16,309 nt of DNA from positions 1-16,309 of the forward strand of contig DASWMI010000085.1 of the NCBI GenBank assembly GCA_036399835.1, given 5' to 3'. Numbering within the stretch: the stretch's first letter is position 1; the number at the start of each line of letters is the position of its first letter. The translations under genes were made by a program, and so were the position numbers. Of the stretch, positions 1 to 6,903 are shown piece by piece. The notes beneath the pieces are model-generated. The model worked only from the letters and a program-made list of their open reading frames with translations. It had not been told where the DNA came from and made no database searches. This DNA comes from DASYML01 sp036399835. GTDB taxonomy: Bacteria > Acidobacteriota > Blastocatellia > Pyrinomonadales > Pyrinomonadaceae.

Positions 1-1474
1 CGATGCGCCCGTCTGTTTGAATTGCGACCGCGTTAGCGAGATCGTCTCCGTTTGTTGGGAAGTCCGTTGAGACCAGCCCGCCCGTGCCGAAGCTCGTATC
101 GAGCGAGCCGTCCGTGTTATATCGCGCGACGCCGAAATCCCTGTTACCGGAAATATTGGCATCCCCCGCGGCGACAATGCGCCCATCGGTTTGAAGCGCG
201 ACGCCGAGTGCGCCGAGGCTAAAGCGTCCACCGGAAAAATCCGTCAGGACTTTACCGTCCGTGTCGAAGGAATTGTCTAGTGTGCCGTTGGTGTTATAGC
301 GCGCGAGCGCGAAGAAGCTGCCGGATGGTATCGTGCCGGCAGTTCCGGCTGCGACAATCTTGCCGTCCGTCTGGATGACGACCGCATTCGCAGCGTCAAC
401 CAGACCAAAATCTGTGATGACTTTGCCGTCGCCATCGAAACTGGTGTCGAGCGAGCCGTCCGTGTTATATCGCGCGAGCGCGAAGTTATCCTCTGAGGCG
501 ACGCTGAGGGCCGTCTCTCCGGCGGCGACAATCTTGCCGTCCGATTGAATAGCAACCGCGTTGGCTTCTTCAAACGAGCCGCCGAAGGCTGTCGTGACCT
601 GCCCGTCGCCGTCAAAGCTCGTGTCCGGGCTGCCGTTTGTGTTGTAACGGGCGATGGCGAAGCTGCTACTGCCGAGGCCGACCGCGACAATCTTGCCGTC
701 CGCCTGAATGGCGACATCATGGGCCTCTTCAAAAGTCACACCGGCAAAGTCCGTCGTGACCCGTCCATCCACGTCAAAGGATGTATCGAGCGAGCCGTCC
801 GTGTTATAGCGTGCCAGCGCGAAGACACTCTGGAAGGTATTCGTATCGGTGCTGACTCCCACAGCCACGAGCTTTCCGTCAGACTGAATGGCTAAACCAT
901 GAGCGGTCGCGCTGCTGCCTGGAAACGCCGTGATGACGCGACCGTCAGAGTCGAAGGTGGTGTCGAGCGAGCCGTCGGTGTTGTAGCGCGCGAGGGCGAA
1001 GACGGATTGAAATGGATTGGTCGGGTCTGTGGCCGACCCCGCGAGGACGATCTTGCCGTCGGGCTGTAAGACTGCGTCGTCAGCCAACCCGCCGAGGCCG
1101 GGCGGGAAATCCGTGTTGACCCTCCCGCCGATGCCGAAGGAAGTGTCGAGCGTGCCGTTAGTGTTATATCGCGTGAGCGCGAAATCGCTGCCGGAAGAGC
1201 CAATCACGACGATCTTGCCGTCTGTCTGGACCAGGACTTCTTGCGCCGTATCGAGGCCGCCCGGAAACGAGGTCGTGACCATGCCGCCCGTGCCGAAAGT
1301 GGGATCCAGGGCACAGTTGTCGGGCGTCGCCGCAGCCGCCGGGGCAAACAGGGGAATTTGCCAGTCGGTGCGATTTGCCGAATGGACTATGGCGCTGGCC
1401 GAGACTGCTAAAGCGACGGCAGACGCGAGAACGCAAATCAACAGACGATAATTCTTAAAGGCTCGGCGATTCAT
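1..1474 (-). CDS. Exported delta-60 repeat protein, N-terminal part (runs off left edge)
   Basis: The frame is open from the ATG at 1474 to the window edge, giving 491 visible codons. Residues 1-28 form a signal peptide: basic MNRR start, a hydrophobic core around LLICVLASAVALAV, and an ASA cleavage-like end. From about residue 57 the protein is built of eight copies of a 54-61 residue unit. Each unit runs LDTSFDxDGKVxTDF, then AxAVxIQxDGKIVAAG, then FALARYNTDGS; the eighth is cut at the edge. This is the delta-60 repeat family, expected to fold as a beta-propeller-like exported protein; the ligand is unknown. The start was chosen because an AGAGGAAGG ribosome site lies about 11 bases upstream (1486-1496) and the signal peptide begins directly after it. 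The frame stays open to another ATG at 1675, which would add 67 residues before the signal peptide; I think that less likely. No C-terminal sorting domain can be judged. Confidence 0.88.
   Translation of the reverse strand, partial: MNRRAFKNYRLLICVLASAVALAVSASAIVHSANRTDWQIPLFAPAAAATPDNCALDPTFGTGGMVTTSFPGGLDTAQEVLVQTDGKIVVIGSSGSDFALTRYNTNGTLDTSFGIGGRVNTDFPPGLGGLADDAVLQPDGKIVLAGSATDPTNPFQSVFALARYNTDGSLDTTFDSDGRVITAFPGSSATAHGLAIQSDGKLVAVGVSTDTNTFQSVFALARYNTDGSLDTSFDVDGRVTTDFAGVTFEEAHDVAIQADGKIVAVGLGSSSFAIARYNTNGSPDTSFDGDGQVTTAFGGSFEEANAVAIQSDGKIVAAGETALSVASEDNFALARYNTDGSLDTSFDGDGKVITDFGLVDAANAVVIQTDGKIVAAGTAGTIPSGSFFALARYNTNGTLDNSFDTDGKVLTDFSGGRFSLGALGVALQTDGRIVAAGDANISGNRDFGVARYNTDGSLDTSFGTGGLVSTDFPTNGDDLANAVAIQTDGRI
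101..1165 (-). repeat. Tandem DNA repeats encoding delta-60 units
   Basis: A conserved block, gagcgagccgtccgtgttat and close variants, recurs at 101, 278, 449, 626, 788, 965 and 1148. The steps are 177, 171, 177, 162, 177 and 183 bases, all multiples of three. It encodes the most conserved part of each unit (YNTDGSLDTSF). Copies at 101, 449, 788 and 965 are nearly identical in this block, whereas those at 278, 626 and 1148 have drifted. That pattern fits past duplication or gene conversion within the gene, and unit-number variation between strains would not be surprising. Confidence 0.85.
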
Positions 1475-1855
1475 GATGGCTTTAACCTTCCTCTCATCAC
1501 TGGGCTGATCGGGTTTGAATCGAGCATCGGTCGCAGCACGCGCACAAGTGCGAATGAGCTTGGCCTGCAAAAAGGATTTGGGATGTGTCTCGCCGGCGAC
1601 CTGGACACGGACGCCGGGAGTCAGACTACTGAAATTTAGCGGTTGCCACAGAAAGAGCGCGCGGGCATCTCGCATCTTCGATGGCTCTCACGAAATCGCT
1701 CGCGTATCATAGACCAAAAGCCCGCGATTAGTGAATTTAATTTTTGAGGGTCGGGCCAACCCGGGCCAATCGCCGCGAGGGCAACTTATCTCGGACGGCA
1801 AACCCGAACCTGGCCCATTGTCACGCCATCAAGCCTGACATGCTTTGCTCAGGGC
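1475..1855. other. Spacer without a convincing gene
   Basis: These 381 bases separate two minus-strand genes. Short open frames here (for example 1515-1712 and 1744-2043 on the plus strand) have no ribosome site and no recognisable protein features. What can be supported is a possible promoter for the delta-60 gene near 1706-1735 and that gene's ribosome site at 1486-1496. The implied leader is about 225 bases, and I could not match it to a known riboswitch fold. Confidence 0.5.
1706..1735 (-). promoter_or_regulatory. Possible sigma70 promoter for the delta-60 repeat gene
   Basis: On the minus strand TTCACT (1730-1735) lies 18 bases from TATGAT (1706-1711), predicting a start near 1699. The -10 box matches 5 of 6 consensus bases and the -35 box 4 of 6. 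It would serve either of the two possible start codons, 1474 or 1675. Confidence 0.35.
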
Positions 1856-2605
1856 CTATTGAGCAATCAACCTTGAGGAGAGAGCTTGCAGGCGCTCACG
1901 CGCACCCGCTGCTTCGGGGCTGCGCGGATAGCGATGCAGAATTTCGCGCCAGCTCCCGCCGTCATAATGAAACTGCTTGCCGCTGGCATCGAAAACGAAG
2001 CCCAGGCCCTGCCGATTATAACGATCAAGCCCGCTGTAATTGAGGAAGTAGCTGTGCAGTGGAGCGCCGCCCGCTCTCATCTCGCGCTGGTCCAGACGCC
2101 TGGCTGCTTCCAGCGAAAGCTTTGCGGCTTCGGCTTCCGCCGTCTCGCCGTACAACATCAGCACTTCGGGTCGCAGCGTTGATTTCGGAAAAAGGTCCAG
2201 AAAGATACGCGCGCGTTCGATGAGGTCAAAGCTTTTCGAGCCGCGTATGAGACGCAGCAATCGCTCGTCATCTCCGGCCCGCGCAGGCAGGACCAGCGCC
2301 TCGCTCTGCACCCAGCCGCGCGTCCGGCTGGTGACGGCCACCTGATAGAAGACAAGCCCGTCGCGCGCGTTCTTCTGGCCCAGTACGGCGAGCAGGCGAC
2401 CACGGCTCAGACGCTGCAAGAGCGTCGCAGCCAAAGCGGGCCTCTCGCGCAGCGCAGCCAATCTTTCATCAACGACGATGGCCGTGCGCCCGCCCGCGGG
2501 GGCGCGCCGCTTTTTAGCCAGCGCCGCGGGCGGAACAGTTAACAGGCAGATGATTAAAGAGAGCGAGAGGCAGAAAAGTTGACGCTCAAAACCGTTGGGA
2601 CGCAT
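1856..2605 (-). CDS. Exported SH3-like / TPR-like protein of unknown function
   Basis: The start at 2605 is preferred over an in-frame ATG at 2647 because AAAGGAGG (2613-2620) lies 7 bases before it; this gives 249 residues. Residues 1-31 look like a signal peptide ending PPAALA-KK, followed by a basic patch (KKRRAP). Residues about 40-95 resemble a bacterial SH3-like domain, beginning VVDERLAALRERP and ending with the typical strand RGWVQSEALVLP. The rest is helical with alanine/arginine-rich TPR-like character. It contains LYGETAEAEA and ends with SWREILHRYPRSPEAAGARERL, which looks like a tol-pal-type helical hairpin. Periplasmic or envelope location is inferred. It lies 69 bases after ruvC on the same strand and may share its transcript. 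I do not recognise a named family. Confidence 0.75.
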   Translation of the reverse strand: MRPNGFERQLFCLSLSLIICLLTVPPAALAKKRRAPAGGRTAIVVDERLAALRERPALAATLLQRLSRGRLLAVLGQKNARDGLVFYQVAVTSRTRGWVQSEALVLPARAGDDERLLRLIRGSKSFDLIERARIFLDLFPKSTLRPEVLMLYGETAEAEAAKLSLEAARRLDQREMRAGGAPLHSYFLNYSGLDRYNRQGLGFVFDASGKQFHYDGGSWREILHRYPRSPEAAGARERLQALSSRLIAQ

Positions 2606-2674
2606 GAGGAAGCCTCCTTTGGCAAGGTGAGGTTGATTAACAGGCAACTCGCCGCGTGTCCGATGCTCGCTCTC

Positions 2675-3226
2675 TTAACGAGAGGGGCGGCGGCGAGTCG
2701 CAGGCAAAGAGGTTGCTCTTTGGACGCGGGCACTGGCAGCGAGCAGGCGCGCTTTTGCTCCCGCGTGATGAAAATGGCAGATTGCGATGGCGAGCGCATC
2801 GGCTGCGTCGTGAGGCTCCGGCACCTGGCTGAGCGAAAGCAGGATGCGCACCATCTCCTGGACCTGATGTTTTTCGGCGTTGCCGTAACCGACAATCGTC
2901 TGCTTGATGAGCCTGGGGCTATATTCGCTAATCTCTATTCCGGCTCGCTCAGCCGCCAGCAGGGCCACGCCGCGCACCTGCCCGAGCTTGAGCGCGACCT
3001 TGACGTTGGTCGCATAAAAAGCCTCTTCGATGGAAAAGGCATCCGGCCTGTGCCGCTCTATAATCTCTTCCAGCCCGGTGTAAATCTTCGAGAGCCGTGC
3101 CGCAAACCTCTCGCGCGGGCTGGCCTTGACCGTCCCATACTGGACCAACCGGTAGCGCCGCACGTCGCCCTCGACCACGCCCCAGCCGGTCGTCTCGCTT
3201 CCCGGGTCAATTCCAAGTACACGCAT
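2675..3226 (-). CDS. ruvC: Holliday junction resolvase RuvC
   Basis: RuvC is the dimeric endonuclease that cuts Holliday junctions moved by RuvAB during recombinational repair in the cytoplasm. The 183-residue product opens MRVLGIDPGS with catalytic Asp7. It has the second acidic site in SIEEAFYATN (Glu67) and the last two in HDAADALA (Asp140 and Asp143), so all four metal-binding carboxylates are present in family order. The start at 3226 was chosen because it gives the classical N-terminus; an open frame back to 3274 would add 16 residues unlike the family. There is no clear ribosome site before 3226, only a repeat-rich hairpin region. The tail after about residue 150 is arginine-rich and a little longer than usual. 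The gene follows yebC on the same strand, a widely conserved order. ruvA and ruvB are not in the window. Confidence 0.95.
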   Translation of the reverse strand: MRVLGIDPGSETTGWGVVEGDVRRYRLVQYGTVKASPRERFAARLSKIYTGLEEIIERHRPDAFSIEEAFYATNVKVALKLGQVRGVALLAAERAGIEISEYSPRLIKQTIVGYGNAEKHQVQEMVRILLSLSQVPEPHDAADALAIAICHFHHAGAKARLLAASARVQRATSLPATRRRPSR

Positions 3227-3240
3227 GATAAGCGATGGGC

Positions 3241-3279
3241 GATGAGTGATGAGATAAAGGCTATCTCTGATCACTCATC
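3241..3279. repeat. Imperfect inverted repeat (hairpin) between yebC and ruvC
   Basis: Arms gatgagtgatgagata (3241-3256) and tatctc-tg-atcactcatc (3262-3279) pair over 16 bases with one TG bulge and a 5-base loop aaggc. It fills almost the whole 60-base spacer, and the remainder (3227-3240) continues the GATGGGCGATGA pattern. There is no T-run on either side, so it is not an intrinsic terminator. It resembles a REP-like intergenic element or a stabilising hairpin. Confidence 0.7.
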
Positions 3280-3286
3280 ACTACTT

Positions 3287-4030
3287 CTAAGCGGCGGCCA
3301 TGTCTTCTTCGCTGATGTCAAAGTTAGCGGAGACTTTCTGTACGTCGTCGTGGTCTTCCAGCGACTCCATCAGCTTGAGCATCTGCTTGGCATCCTGGCC
3401 TTCGAGCTTGATATAGTTTTGCGGGACCAGCTCGACTTCGGCGACCAGAGGCGTGAGGCCCGCGCCCTTGATGGCGGAGTTGACGGCTTCAAAATTTTCC
3501 GGCGTCGTGATGATCTCGAAATTGTCTTCATCATCGCGGAGGTCGTCAGCTCCGGCTTCGATGACCAGATCGAACAACTGCTCTTCGGGCATCGCAGATT
3601 TTTCAATGACGATGTAGCCCTTCTTCTCGAACATCCAGCCGACAGAGCCTGACTCGCCGAGGTTGCCGCCGTTTTTGGCGAACATATGACGGATTTCAGC
3701 CACCGTGCGATTGCGATTGTCTGTCACGGCCTCGACCATCAGCGCCACGCCGCCAGGCCCGTAGCCCTCGTATGTAATCTCTTCGTAATTAACACCCTCT
3801 TCCGCGCCCGTCCCGCGCCGTATGGCACGCTCAATCGTCTCGTTGGGCATATTCCCGGCCTTCGCGTCCGAGACGGCCTTGCGCAGCCGCGCGTTGGCCG
3901 CAGGGTCGCCGCCGCCCGTTCGCGCCGAGACCTGAATCTCTTTAATCAAACGGGTGAAGAGCTTGCCGCGCTTGGCATCGAGCGCGCCTTTTTTGTGTTT
4001 GATAGTATGCCACTTGGAATGTCCGGACAT
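3287..4030 (-). CDS. yebC: YebC/PmpR (TACO1) family protein
   Basis: The 247-residue protein begins MSGHSKWHTIKHKKGALDAKRGKLF, the hallmark N-terminus of the YebC/TACO1 family. It carries the family motifs GGDPAANARLRKAV, NMPNETIERAI, YEGYGPGG, TDNRNRTVAEIRH and GSVGWMFEKKG, and the acidic C-terminal domain. Members have been described as DNA-binding regulators and, more recently, as ribosome-associated factors that help translate proline stretches; which applies here cannot be read from sequence. Length is normal. A GAGGAA ribosome site lies about 12 bases before the ATG, and a good promoter precedes it at 4082-4111. yebC followed by ruvC is a classical bacterial gene order. Confidence 0.95.
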   Translation of the reverse strand: MSGHSKWHTIKHKKGALDAKRGKLFTRLIKEIQVSARTGGGDPAANARLRKAVSDAKAGNMPNETIERAIRRGTGAEEGVNYEEITYEGYGPGGVALMVEAVTDNRNRTVAEIRHMFAKNGGNLGESGSVGWMFEKKGYIVIEKSAMPEEQLFDLVIEAGADDLRDDEDNFEIITTPENFEAVNSAIKGAGLTPLVAEVELVPQNYIKLEGQDAKQMLKLMESLEDHDDVQKVSANFDISEEDMAAA

Positions 4031-4081
4031 TTAAGCTTGAGTTCCTCGGATAAGAAATTTTTCAGACGGAAGCGGGCATGG

Positions 4082-4111
4082 AATATATCACGCGCTTTTT
4101 GAGGGCCGCAA
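4082..4111 (-). promoter_or_regulatory. Extended -10 promoter upstream of yebC
   Basis: Read on the minus strand, TTGCGG (4106-4111) is 18 bases from TATATT (4082-4087). The -10 box is preceded by TGA, an extended -10 element. Transcription would start near 4075, leaving a leader of about 45 bases with the yebC ribosome site. This suggests yebC-ruvC is a unit separate from yggS-yggT-yggU. Confidence 0.55.
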
Positions 4112-4149
4112 CCAAGAGTAGAGACGAAGACGAAAGGATGAACTCGCTT

Positions 4150-4197
4150 GATGAACGATGAAGGGAAAGCTCTTGGAGCATTGCTTCATTGTTTATC
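4150..4197. repeat. Branched inverted repeat between yggU and yebC
   Basis: Outer arms gatgaacgatgaag (4150-4163) and cttcattgtttatc (4184-4197) pair over 14 bases. In plus-strand RNA the two non-Watson-Crick positions are G-U pairs; in minus-strand RNA they are A-C mismatches. The enclosed 20 bases contain a second hairpin, gctc-ttg-gagc (4169-4179). No T-run follows on the minus strand. The GATGA-rich arms recall the hairpin at 3241-3279. Confidence 0.6.
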
Positions 4198-4206
4198 GCT
4201 TCCCTT

Positions 4207-4521
4207 TTATTCCTGTTCTTCAGCCAGACGCTCAAGCCGTGCGCGCTCGGCTCCTTGAACGCGCACCTGCTTAATCTTTGAAGTATGGCCGCTCATGATT
4301 TCAACGGAGCGGGGTGAAACGTCGAGCGCGCGAGCCAGAGTTCGCACGAGTTCTTCGTTAGCCGCACCCTCCACGGGCGGCGCGGCGAGGCGGACGCGTA
4401 AAGCTCCATCCATCAAGCCCGCCACACCGCTCTTTGAAGCTCGCGGCACGACGCGCACGGTAAATGTGAGAGAGCCCGCGCGCTCCGTGTATCGCAGCAC
4501 GCCTGGCGGAAATCCTTTCAT
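4207..4521 (-). CDS. yggU: DUF167 / YggU family protein
   Basis: This 104-residue protein matches the small YggU (DUF167) family. It has VRVVPRASKSGVAG near residues 23-36, RVRLAAPPVEGAANEELVRTLARAL at about 42-66, and the glycine/lysine turn SGHTSKIKQVRV near 77-88. The biochemical role of the family is not established. Its ATG overlaps the TGA of the upstream gene as ATGA (4518-4521), so translation is probably coupled. yggS-yggT-yggU is a common order. I use yggU as a family label only. Confidence 0.88.
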   Translation of the reverse strand: MKGFPPGVLRYTERAGSLTFTVRVVPRASKSGVAGLMDGALRVRLAAPPVEGAANEELVRTLARALDVSPRSVEIMSGHTSKIKQVRVQGAERARLERLAEEQE

Positions 4522-5129
4522 CCGAGCGGTTGTCCTTTAAAACCGCTGAGCAGCGTTCCGGCGATGGCCGCCTGAAAGAGCCAGATCAGAATAAAGGCCA
4601 CAATCGGCGAAATATCCATCATCCCGAGCGGCGGAACTATGCGCCGCAGAGGAACTAACAGAGGGTCTGTGGCCCGGACCAGAAAACGCATGATGGGGTT
4701 GGCGTAACTGACCAGCCCCCAGGAAAAGATGATGCGTATGAAAATCAGCAGCGAATAGATGCTCAACAAGCCGTAGAGGAAAAAGCCCACGGCGGCGACG
4801 AAGGCTCGCAGTTGTAAGGCCAGCATGACGTTGGCTATCGTGCCGAGCGTATCGCCCGCCAGGCGCATCGCAAACCAGCCAAGCAGAATTGCCAGCAGGA
4901 TAACAATCAGCGGCGCGTATTTCGGGTCGGCCCCGAAGCGCAGCAAAGCTCCGCGCACAGGGTTGACGAGAGGGTCGCTCAAACGCCGCATCATGAGCGC
5001 CGAAGAGCTAAAAGGGTTGACATCCATGTAACCCATGAGCAGCCGCACGAGCATCAGTATGATGGCCGCGAAAATAGCTGCCCAGACAGCATAGGTGACG
5101 ACCAGGTAAATTAGTTGAATCACCGTCAT
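4518..5129 (-). CDS. yggT: YggT family membrane protein (two YGGT domains)
   Basis: The 203-residue product is strongly hydrophobic, with about four membrane segments near residues 5-32, 70-96, 103-133 and 168-195. It carries two related halves, each with the family signature of a short loop after a membrane helix. The first has NPFSSSALMMRRLSDPLVNPVRGAL and the second has YANPIMRFLVRATDPLLVPLRRIVPP, the duplicated YGGT domain. YggT proteins sit in the inner membrane; a part in cell shape, division or osmotic tolerance has been suggested but is not settled. The start lies 8 bases after the yggS stop with no strong ribosome site of its own, which suggests translation coupled to yggS. The 3' end overlaps yggU by four bases. 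Confidence 0.9.
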   Translation of the reverse strand: MTVIQLIYLVVTYAVWAAIFAAIILMLVRLLMGYMDVNPFSSSALMMRRLSDPLVNPVRGALLRFGADPKYAPLIVILLAILLGWFAMRLAGDTLGTIANVMLALQLRAFVAAVGFFLYGLLSIYSLLIFIRIIFSWGLVSYANPIMRFLVRATDPLLVPLRRIVPPLGMMDISPIVAFILIWLFQAAIAGTLLSGFKGQPLG

Positions 5130-5137
5130 TGTGATAG

Positions 5138-5875
5138 TCAGCCGCTCGGCATCTGCTCCCTTGCGCCGAAGATGGCCGTGCCGACGCGCACCATCGTCGC
5201 GCCCTCTTCGACGGCAATCTCAAAATCGTGGCTCATGCCCATCGAAAGCTCGCCCGCCGCCGCGCCAAACTCCTGCTGCTCATGCAGACGGTCGCGCAGC
5301 TCGCGCAGGCGGCGAAAGTATGGACGCGCGCGTTTCGCATCCTCGAAAAAGGGCGGGAGCGTCATCAAGCCCGCGAGCCGCAGCCGCTCGCAAGCCTTGA
5401 GAGCCTGGACCAATTCCGGCAAGTCCTCTTCCGGGATTCCGGATTTTGTCGTCTCAAGACCCAAATCAACCTGGACCAGAACGGGCAGCTCCGAGCGCCC
5501 CTCTTCCTCGCAGAGGCGGTCCAGCCTACAAGCCAGCGCGATTGAATCCAGGGAATGAATCATATCGAAGAGCGCGACGGCGCGCCTCGCCTTGTTAGTC
5601 TGAAGATGGCCTATCAGATGCCAGCGTGCGCTCTGGCGGCCCACTTCCTGAATCTTCGCGTCGGCCTCCTGCACTCGATTCTCACCGAAATCTCGCACGC
5701 CCGCCGCGATGGCCCGCCTGACGGCTTCCGGCGTGTGCGTCTTGCTCACGGCGATGAGCGTCACTTCCTGAGGCGAGCGCCAACTGCGCATCGCTGCGGC
5801 CTTAATCCGCTCGCCGACGCGCAAGACACGCGCGCGTAACTCTTCCAGGCTTGTTGTCGCCGCCGCTCCATCCAT
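5138..5875 (-). CDS. yggS: YggS/PLPBP family pyridoxal phosphate homeostasis protein
   Basis: At 245 residues this is a full-length member of the YggS/PROSC family, single-domain TIM-barrel proteins that bind PLP and help balance vitamin B6 and amino acid pools. The PLP lysine is Lys45 in LIAVSKTH. Other family motifs are FGENRVQEA, WHLIGHLQTNK, IHSLDS, VQVDLGLETTKSG, GLMTLPP, LSMGMSHDFEIAVEEGATMVRVG and the final GTAIFG. The ATG at 5875 is preceded by AAAGGAAAA about 10 bases away and by a good promoter. It is the first gene of the yggS-yggT-yggU run. proC and the division genes often found nearby are absent from the window. Confidence 0.95.
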   Translation of the reverse strand: MDGAAATTSLEELRARVLRVGERIKAAAMRSWRSPQEVTLIAVSKTHTPEAVRRAIAAGVRDFGENRVQEADAKIQEVGRQSARWHLIGHLQTNKARRAVALFDMIHSLDSIALACRLDRLCEEEGRSELPVLVQVDLGLETTKSGIPEEDLPELVQALKACERLRLAGLMTLPPFFEDAKRARPYFRRLRELRDRLHEQQEFGAAAGELSMGMSHDFEIAVEEGATMVRVGTAIFGAREQMPSG

Positions 5876-5907
5876 CTTCGATTTTCCTTTAATTGAAATG
5901 CAAGAGA

Positions 5908-5937
5908 ACTATAACAATCCCACGCGCCGCCTAGCAA
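5908..5937 (-). promoter_or_regulatory. Extended -10 promoter of the yggS-yggT-yggU cluster
   Basis: On the minus strand TTGCTA (5932-5937) is separated by 18 bases from TATAGT (5908-5913), which is preceded by TGT as an extended -10. The start would be near 5901, giving a leader of about 26 bases that includes the yggS ribosome site. Confidence 0.62.
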
Positions 5938-6039
5938 ACGCATCAGACGGGCGGCCCGTTCACATTTGAAGCAAGATGCGCGCTCCTTCGCGGCCAGACA
6001 TCTGCACTAAATGCGTTCGACTGTAACGATATGGTATGA

Positions 6040-6063
6040 ACAGATAGCTCCCTCTTTATCTGT
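6040..6063. promoter_or_regulatory. Dyad ACAGATA-N10-TATCTGT, possible operator
   Basis: Perfect 7-base arms (6040-6046 and 6057-6063) are separated by 10 bases, with centres 17 bases apart. The dyad lies just upstream of a TATATT box at 6069-6074, which has no matching -35 hexamer. That arrangement would suit an activator- or repressor-controlled promoter of the 6217 gene. This is positional inference only. Confidence 0.3.
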
Positions 6064-6216
6064 CTCCGTATATTTTCAGAGAGTTAAAGCTTTCTCCCGA
6101 GTGGCATAGGGATTGTTTGGCTAAAGTTGTCCCCGAACTGTATTTCCTCTGAAATCAAAGAAGGGTCTGGCAGACGCGCCCCGCGGGACGTGCTCGATTA
6201 ATGGATGGAGGTTGAG

Positions 6217-6840
6217 ATGAGAATTACCGGAAGCAAGCGAACAACTTTATGGACAGTTATTTTAACGCTCGTTATTGGTCTGGGCCTGCCGACGCTGGCA
6301 GCGGCGCAGGGTCGCGGACGCGGCAGGGGCAAGCCCAACAAGTGCGATATTTTTGTCAACTGCCATGATGCGCGCGATGGGCGCGTAGACGGTCGCGGTC
6401 CGAGAAGTAATCGCGATGACCGCTATGATGACGACGATTATTATCGCAGAAACCGCAGAAATGACCGCAACCGCGATTACCGCAACGGTCGTTATGGTCG
6501 TAACGATGATTATCGTAACAACGGTGGTTACGGCAACAACGGTTCTTACAACAACGTCTACCAGCTCGCGCAGAATCAGGGCTATCAGGACGGCCTGAAC
6601 GTCGGCGCCAACGATGCGAATCGCGGGCAGAGCTATAGCCCGCAGAGGTCACGTTATTACAAGAACGCGAACAACGGTTACAACTCTTCCTACGGCAACC
6701 AGGAGACCTACAGGCAGGCTTACAGAGATGGTTTCCAGCGTGGCTACGATGAAGGGTACAGGCGCTATAACGGCTCTAACAACGGGACCAACCGGAGCGG
6801 CATAGGGGGCATTCTAGGCGACATCTTTGGCCGACCCTAA
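6217..6840 (+). CDS. Exported low-complexity Asn/Arg/Tyr/Gly-rich protein with YxxGxxxG motifs
   Basis: The start at 6217 was chosen over an in-frame ATG at 6205 because GGAGGT ends 4 bases before it; this gives 207 residues. Residues 1-30 are a clear signal peptide (basic start, VILTLVIGLGLPTLAAA, cleavage near AAAQ). The mature part opens with GRGRGRGK, has a short segment with two cysteines (KCDIFVNC), then a highly charged and Asn-rich region, residues about 60-110, rich in D, R, N and Y. The C-terminal third looks folded. It carries two related motifs, YQDGLNVGANDA and YRDGFQRGYDEGY, bridged by a segment containing YSPQRSRYYKNA. It ends GIGGILGDIFGRP. I do not recognise a named family. 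Envelope or extracellular location is inferred. Confidence 0.8.
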   Translation: MRITGSKRTTLWTVILTLVIGLGLPTLAAAQGRGRGRGKPNKCDIFVNCHDARDGRVDGRGPRSNRDDRYDDDDYYRRNRRNDRNRDYRNGRYGRNDDYRNNGGYGNNGSYNNVYQLAQNQGYQDGLNVGANDANRGQSYSPQRSRYYKNANNGYNSSYGNQETYRQAYRDGFQRGYDEGYRRYNGSNNGTNRSGIGGILGDIFGRP

Positions 6841-6858
6841 CACGCTCGGAAGGCTTGC

Positions 6859-6888
6859 TTGACACTCCGCCGCTCTAGTCCGTATATT
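6859..6888 (+). promoter_or_regulatory. Sigma70 promoter of tRNA-Leu
   Basis: TTGACA (6859-6864), a perfect -35, is 18 bases from TATATT (6883-6888). The predicted start near 6895 lies about 9 bases before the mature tRNA 5' end, a short leader typical of single tRNA genes. Confidence 0.75.
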
Positions 6889-6903
6889 CAAATTCCAGGA
6901 ATT

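Larger units (their letters stand above)
5876..6216. other. Divergent spacer between yggS and the 6217 gene
   Basis: This 341-base region holds the yggS promoter on the minus strand and, for the plus-strand gene, a dyad at 6040-6063 and a TATATT box at 6069-6074 without a good -35. A strong ribosome site GGAGGT (6207-6212) lies just before the ATG at 6217. No credible coding frame is seen in it. Confidence 0.5.

Noticed and set aside
1475..1699. Possible riboswitch in the long leader of the delta-60 gene
   Set aside because: I could not place any conserved riboswitch core in it, and the leader itself depends on a tentative promoter.
1744..1765. GC-rich hairpin cggg-ccaa-cccg as a terminator for the 1856 gene
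   Set aside because: The stem has only four sure pairs, lies about 100 bases past the stop and no T-run follows on the minus strand.
2579..3652. Plus-strand open frame (357 codons) across the 1856 gene, ruvC and yebC
   Set aside because: It runs antisense through three genes and two spacers, has no ribosome site, and its protein shows no domain.
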